Source of the DNA: Campylorhamphus procurvoides
Lineage: Eukaryota > Chordata > Aves > Passeriformes > Dendrocolaptidae
DNA: 64,000 nucleotides
Reading direction: 5' to 3'
Assembly: GCA_013396655.1 (NCBI GenBank)
Contig: WBMV01000298.1
Coordinates: 2,845,430 to 2,909,429, forward strand
Positions within the stretch are counted from its first letter, which is position 1; each line of letters begins with the position of its first letter. Positions 59,956 through 64,000 of the stretch are shown here, one piece after another. A program made the translations under genes and the position numbers. The notes beneath the pieces are model-generated. The model saw only the letters and a list, made by a program, of their open reading frames with translations, was not told the DNA's origin and ran no database searches.

Positions 59956-62900
59956 ATCTCCTTTGTGATATCTCACAGATTTGCCGGGAACAACCAGCTC
60001 TCCACTACTTAAGACTTCAGGTAGTTATCCAGACGGAGCAGAACTCTGTAACAATGTTAGAGGTACACTGTGAATCTTCCGGACAGCTGTTAATTTGTTT
60101 ACCTACTTTTAATGTTACATTACTTACTTCCAACTTCTCAGCTTGAGACTTTATTTTCCGGTTTATTTCCCACATCAACTCTTCTTCAGTGACCTTCAGT
60201 GTGGCCCTGAGAAGCTTTTGTGATCATTTGAAGCATTTCGGCATGTTCTCATTATTTGCTGGACAGAATGAAGCCTCAAATAATTTGGAGGCTGAGCAAA
60301 AATGTTACAAGCTAGCTAGGATTTATGTCTTCCTCTAGAACTTCCTAGCAAAGGACATTGTTGTGGGATGTAGTCCATATTTTACATACTATACCTTACT
60401 AAAAAGACATTTTCAAAAGTAAAGTATAATGGCAGTCTGTGGTTTTCTTTGTCACAAAGGCTGTCTCTGCTGGCAAAACTAAAGGTGTCAGGGCATAGAG
60501 CTGCAGACTTGGAGCCCACAGCTTACACTGCTAAGCTGTTGTCAGCAGAGTCCCTGCACTAGGTCCAGGACAAGCAGCAGTCTCCCGAACAACCCTTGGC
60601 ATGGCTCAGGGGGTGGCTCAGGCACAGCTGACAGTGCAGATGCAGCTGTCCTGTTTTGGTGGTTGAACGAGTTCAATAACATGGATATGGCCATTGGCAT
60701 GAGCAAGTGGCCAGAAACTGAGTGGGCAGTAGTGCTCTTCAGATTACTAGTATGGGTAAAATTCAAAAGTGAGGAATACAGCAGCAAGAGTGCGTTTTGT
60801 TTACTGGATTTCAAAATTTTGTCATCTGCAAATATGCCAAGACCTGCCCTCCTACAGAGTCCTATGCTATTGGAAACATCCAACAGTGATCAAACTGAGA
60901 GGCATGCACACCACTGTCCTGAAGCGAGGACAAAAATGTATGGATGCTAGCTGCTGAAACATTGCAAATAAAAAATCAGGACTGGCAGTATATGGGAGTA
61001 ACACATTTCAGAGATATGCTTTATCTGGCGAAATCTGGGAGGCACCAAGAGTGGCATGTTGTTAAAACTGTCAGCAGCTGCTATGCAGGGTGTGAGGAAA
61101 GCACATTCAAATATATATACAAAAAATTGATACAGGGAGACTAAATAAACAAAGCTTTATTGTAACCAGAAAAACCAACTCTGAAATTAGAACTGTTATA
61201 AATAAATCTCTGTATTTCTTCAACTGCTTAATCTAGTCTTCATATGACATTGTGTTTCTTTACATTAGTTGATTGACTTTTAGTGCTATTTGGTGCTTTA
61301 TCTATTATTTATATATAATATATATATATACATTATTTAAGGGCCTGCCAAGAGGTAATTAGTAGTAGTCAAACTTGATGTTGAAAGATCAAGTTCAATT
61401 CCTTTTTTATTCAATCTTGGAAGTTGAATCTTTAATAAAATTCACACGTGAAGAAACTTAGCAGTGTGCTAATTCTAGAGTTTGTTGCACGAACACCCAT
61501 CAGTGATGAGGTGAGAATGAATATGACAGTCTGACTGTAAAATAATCTTTACACTATTTTACCATTCAAGTGTAGGTACTTAATTCTTCAACAGTAAAAG
61601 TTTCTGAGTGTCTAAAAGACTTCTCAGTCTGCCCAGTGCTGCCTGCTCCAGGTAGCTCATGATCCACAAATCTTCTGCTTGTCTTGCTTCTACACTCTAT
61701 TCATGGATCATTTTCAGAGCATGCTTACCAAACTAGGTCCTAACCAAAGTGGAGTTGAGCAGTTTTAATCTAGTCTGGTGTCCAGAAGGATCCAACTTCA
61801 GTTCAGATTCTTCAGGGAAGAGAAATCAGTATTTTGTACTTTAGAAGAGACTGAGCTAGCCACCTGGATAAATATCCTCAAAGGAGGGTTCTTCTTAGCC
61901 TCTGTTAAAGAACCTTCTCCACTGCACATGAGAAAACTACTCATTCGTTAATCCAGAATGATCATAATCTTTTAATCTTGTGGTAGGGCCTCCCCTGGGA
62001 AAAGGGAATCATATGTGCTGATCTCCATCTTACATTGGTATTAGGTTAAAAACAAGGAAGCACATTTTTTGTCTCTGGTCCTCTAAAACCTGCAAAATCA
62101 GGAGACTGATTCAATAATCAGAAGTTACCTTACATGGTTTGTACCTCAGTTGGTACATTATGCCTATCTGGCACACCAAACCCCTTCTCCAGTTTATTGG
62201 TCAAACAGAAATATAAAATAATCCTTTCAAGGCACCAAATAGATGCTATAGAGGAATACAAAATATTGAGAAATCTGGATCAGCAGAGCAGTATTTTCTC
62301 AGTAGACTGAACAATAAATGGAGATCAGAATCTCAGTGATGTGTATTTCATGGATGACTGACAAATCACATATGCTACACAAAGTAGGCACTGTCAGCCA
62401 AATGGCTCAATGCTAACAACACTGAATCTTTACTGTAAGTGCAAATATTGGTACTACTTGCACTATATCATTGCTATTTTAGGGAAAGCAGATACTTAAC
62501 TGTATAAAAATACTTTATAGCTTAAACTGAATCAAACAACACTAGAAGGAAACACTCAGGAAAAACTAGGATTGCCTTAAAGCCAGTAACGTAGCAAGGC
62601 TGTGTTGGATCAGACTGATAATCTTCATAATTATATATGTGTACTATCACTGGCCGTTCTTACCTATAGAAGTATTCAGCCTTCTGAAGACTGCTGAAAG
62701 CCTTTGTATTGAGATTTCTGAGGCAAAAGTAAAGCCAGGATGGCTTTATTATCTTATTATAAGGAAAAATAAAATTTTTAATTTGAAATCTGTCAAGTAT
62801 TTCAGTTCCTGAACTGTGCTCTAGAGTTTATAGAAAATCCTGCGTTATCTTCTCTGAACTAGAGAAATTTTGTATGTCCTAATTAAGCATTACTGCCTCC

Positions 62901-64000
62901 ACACATTGTATTCCTTTTCCGTGGTCTTTAATCCTCTTCTGACAGTACTTTTTCTTGATCCTAATTATTTTCCTCGTGAACTCTAATTTCCTCCTGAACT
63001 TGAATGTTTTGGAGATAAGGTGAAAGACTTAATGCAGTACTACAAAAGAAGATGTGTTATTGTATTTTTTCTCATTGACTTCATATTAGAGTTCTAGAAA
63101 AGAAATTACCATATTATCAATGTTGAATACGTAATAAATAGAATGGGCTTTTAAAAATATTTACTACTGGCTACCAAATAGAGCTTTTTTTTTTCCTTAT
63201 AAATTTTTTTTAGACACTCATAAGGAGCATGACTGACTCATATTATTTCCTCAATAGATTATTTTAAATGTGACATTACAAAATTTTACCCTCCTTGTTC
63301 TGGCCATCTCTTGTCTGGATAGATCTCTCTGATGTTTCTTATGAGCTCTTCTACTTTTATCTAAATTGCACATTATCAAGCTTATCAGACTGTATCTCTG
63401 ATAACAATATGACAGAATCTCCCAAGTTATTATGTAGATGTAAATCTTTAATAGTCTACTTCAGGGAAAATTCCAAGGCTACACCAAAGTGACTGATAGC
63501 CAGCACCATTTTGAAAAATCTGGCAAATAACCCCTTATCTGTCTTTTTAAAAGTTGGATTTCTAACAGGTTACTACTGTAACTGGAGAAAATCAAATCCA
63601 AATCCCTAATCAGAAATGACCCTCAAATTGGTTAAACAGAAATCTAAATTTTCATTTAGAGAAATGGACATATAAGTTGCTGAAGGACACTATTAAATAG
63701 TGTCTTAATAAGCTTTGTAATTTATCAATATAAATGAAATTTGTCCCCTGAGACTTAAAATAAGTCTTTTAGACTCAGAACACTAATACAAAACCAGTGA
63801 AACAAATGAATGATACACCTTATTTTGAGAATCTTCTGCTCCACAAAAATTGCCTTAGCATATTGGAATGCCTTACGACAAAGTGCAGTAATAGCAAACA
63901 TTATCAAAATTTTTGTAGAAGTAATAATCTAAGCAAATAATTGCCAACATGCAAAGCAACATAGCTCCTATTTTCATTATATAGCAGCTCTCCTCCAAAA
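59956..64000. other. Intergenic, no gene recognised
   Basis: AT-rich, with a TATATA block at about 61308-61332. Overlapping open frames at 60.54-61.14 kb on both strands lack any known domain. Nothing else can be supported to the end of the window. Confidence 0.5.

Noticed and set aside
60542..61144. Overlapping open frames on both strands (113, 95 and 66 codons)
   Set aside because: No similarity to a known family that I could see. A + strand pseudogene or old repeat is possible but unsupported.

Overview
The window looks like a piece of a bird nuclear chromosome. It is AT-rich and mostly non-coding. It carries CR1 non-LTR retrotransposon fragments of very different ages, including young-looking ones with the avian-type 3' tail (ATTCTATG-like repeats). 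It also has one intact solo LTR and a single CpG-island promoter. No bacterial, organellar or RNA genes were seen. Neoaves, perhaps a passerine, is my guess from the style of the LTR and repeats; the sequence does not prove it. The assembly is a draft: there is a 70-N gap at 30921-30990 inside the CpG island and a single N at 30341.

One gene can be supported: HMGN3, a nucleosome-binding high-mobility-group protein, on the + strand. Five coding exons (called exons 2-6 by homology) are at 44513-44563, 47959-47988, 48656-48703, 51710-51823 and 52343-52381. All are in phase 0 and join without a frame break into the conserved HMGN layout: N-terminal segment, RRSARLSA nucleosome-binding core, proline/lysine-rich segment, and acidic/lysine-rich C-terminus. 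Exon 1, which should encode only the first five residues plus the 5' UTR, is not visible. It most likely lies in or beside the gap in the CpG island at about 30.05-31.18 kb, giving an intron 1 of about 13.5 kb. Two candidate poly(A) sites follow the stop codon. An internal splice donor in exon 5 would produce the short HMGN3b-type isoform.

Layout: 1-30 kb is intergenic, with CR1 fragments at about 5.2-5.95, 6.27-7.04, 7.31-7.74, 11.15-11.57, 13.5-13.9, 22.65-22.87 and 26.55-26.76 kb. 30.05-31.18 kb is the CpG island. 31.2-44.5 kb is the inferred intron 1, with a CpG-enriched patch at 43.06-43.75 kb. 44.5-53.65 kb holds the HMGN3 exons; an old CR1 lies in intron 2 and an antisense solo LTR in intron 4. 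53.65-64 kb is intergenic, with a well-preserved CR1 3' half at 59.13-59.96 kb.

The most interesting points are a GC-AG intron with a perfect donor after exon 2, conservation of the HMGN3a/b alternative splice architecture, the missing first exon at an assembly gap, and the precisely bounded solo LTR with a 5-bp target duplication. I found no sign of an undescribed multi-gene system.
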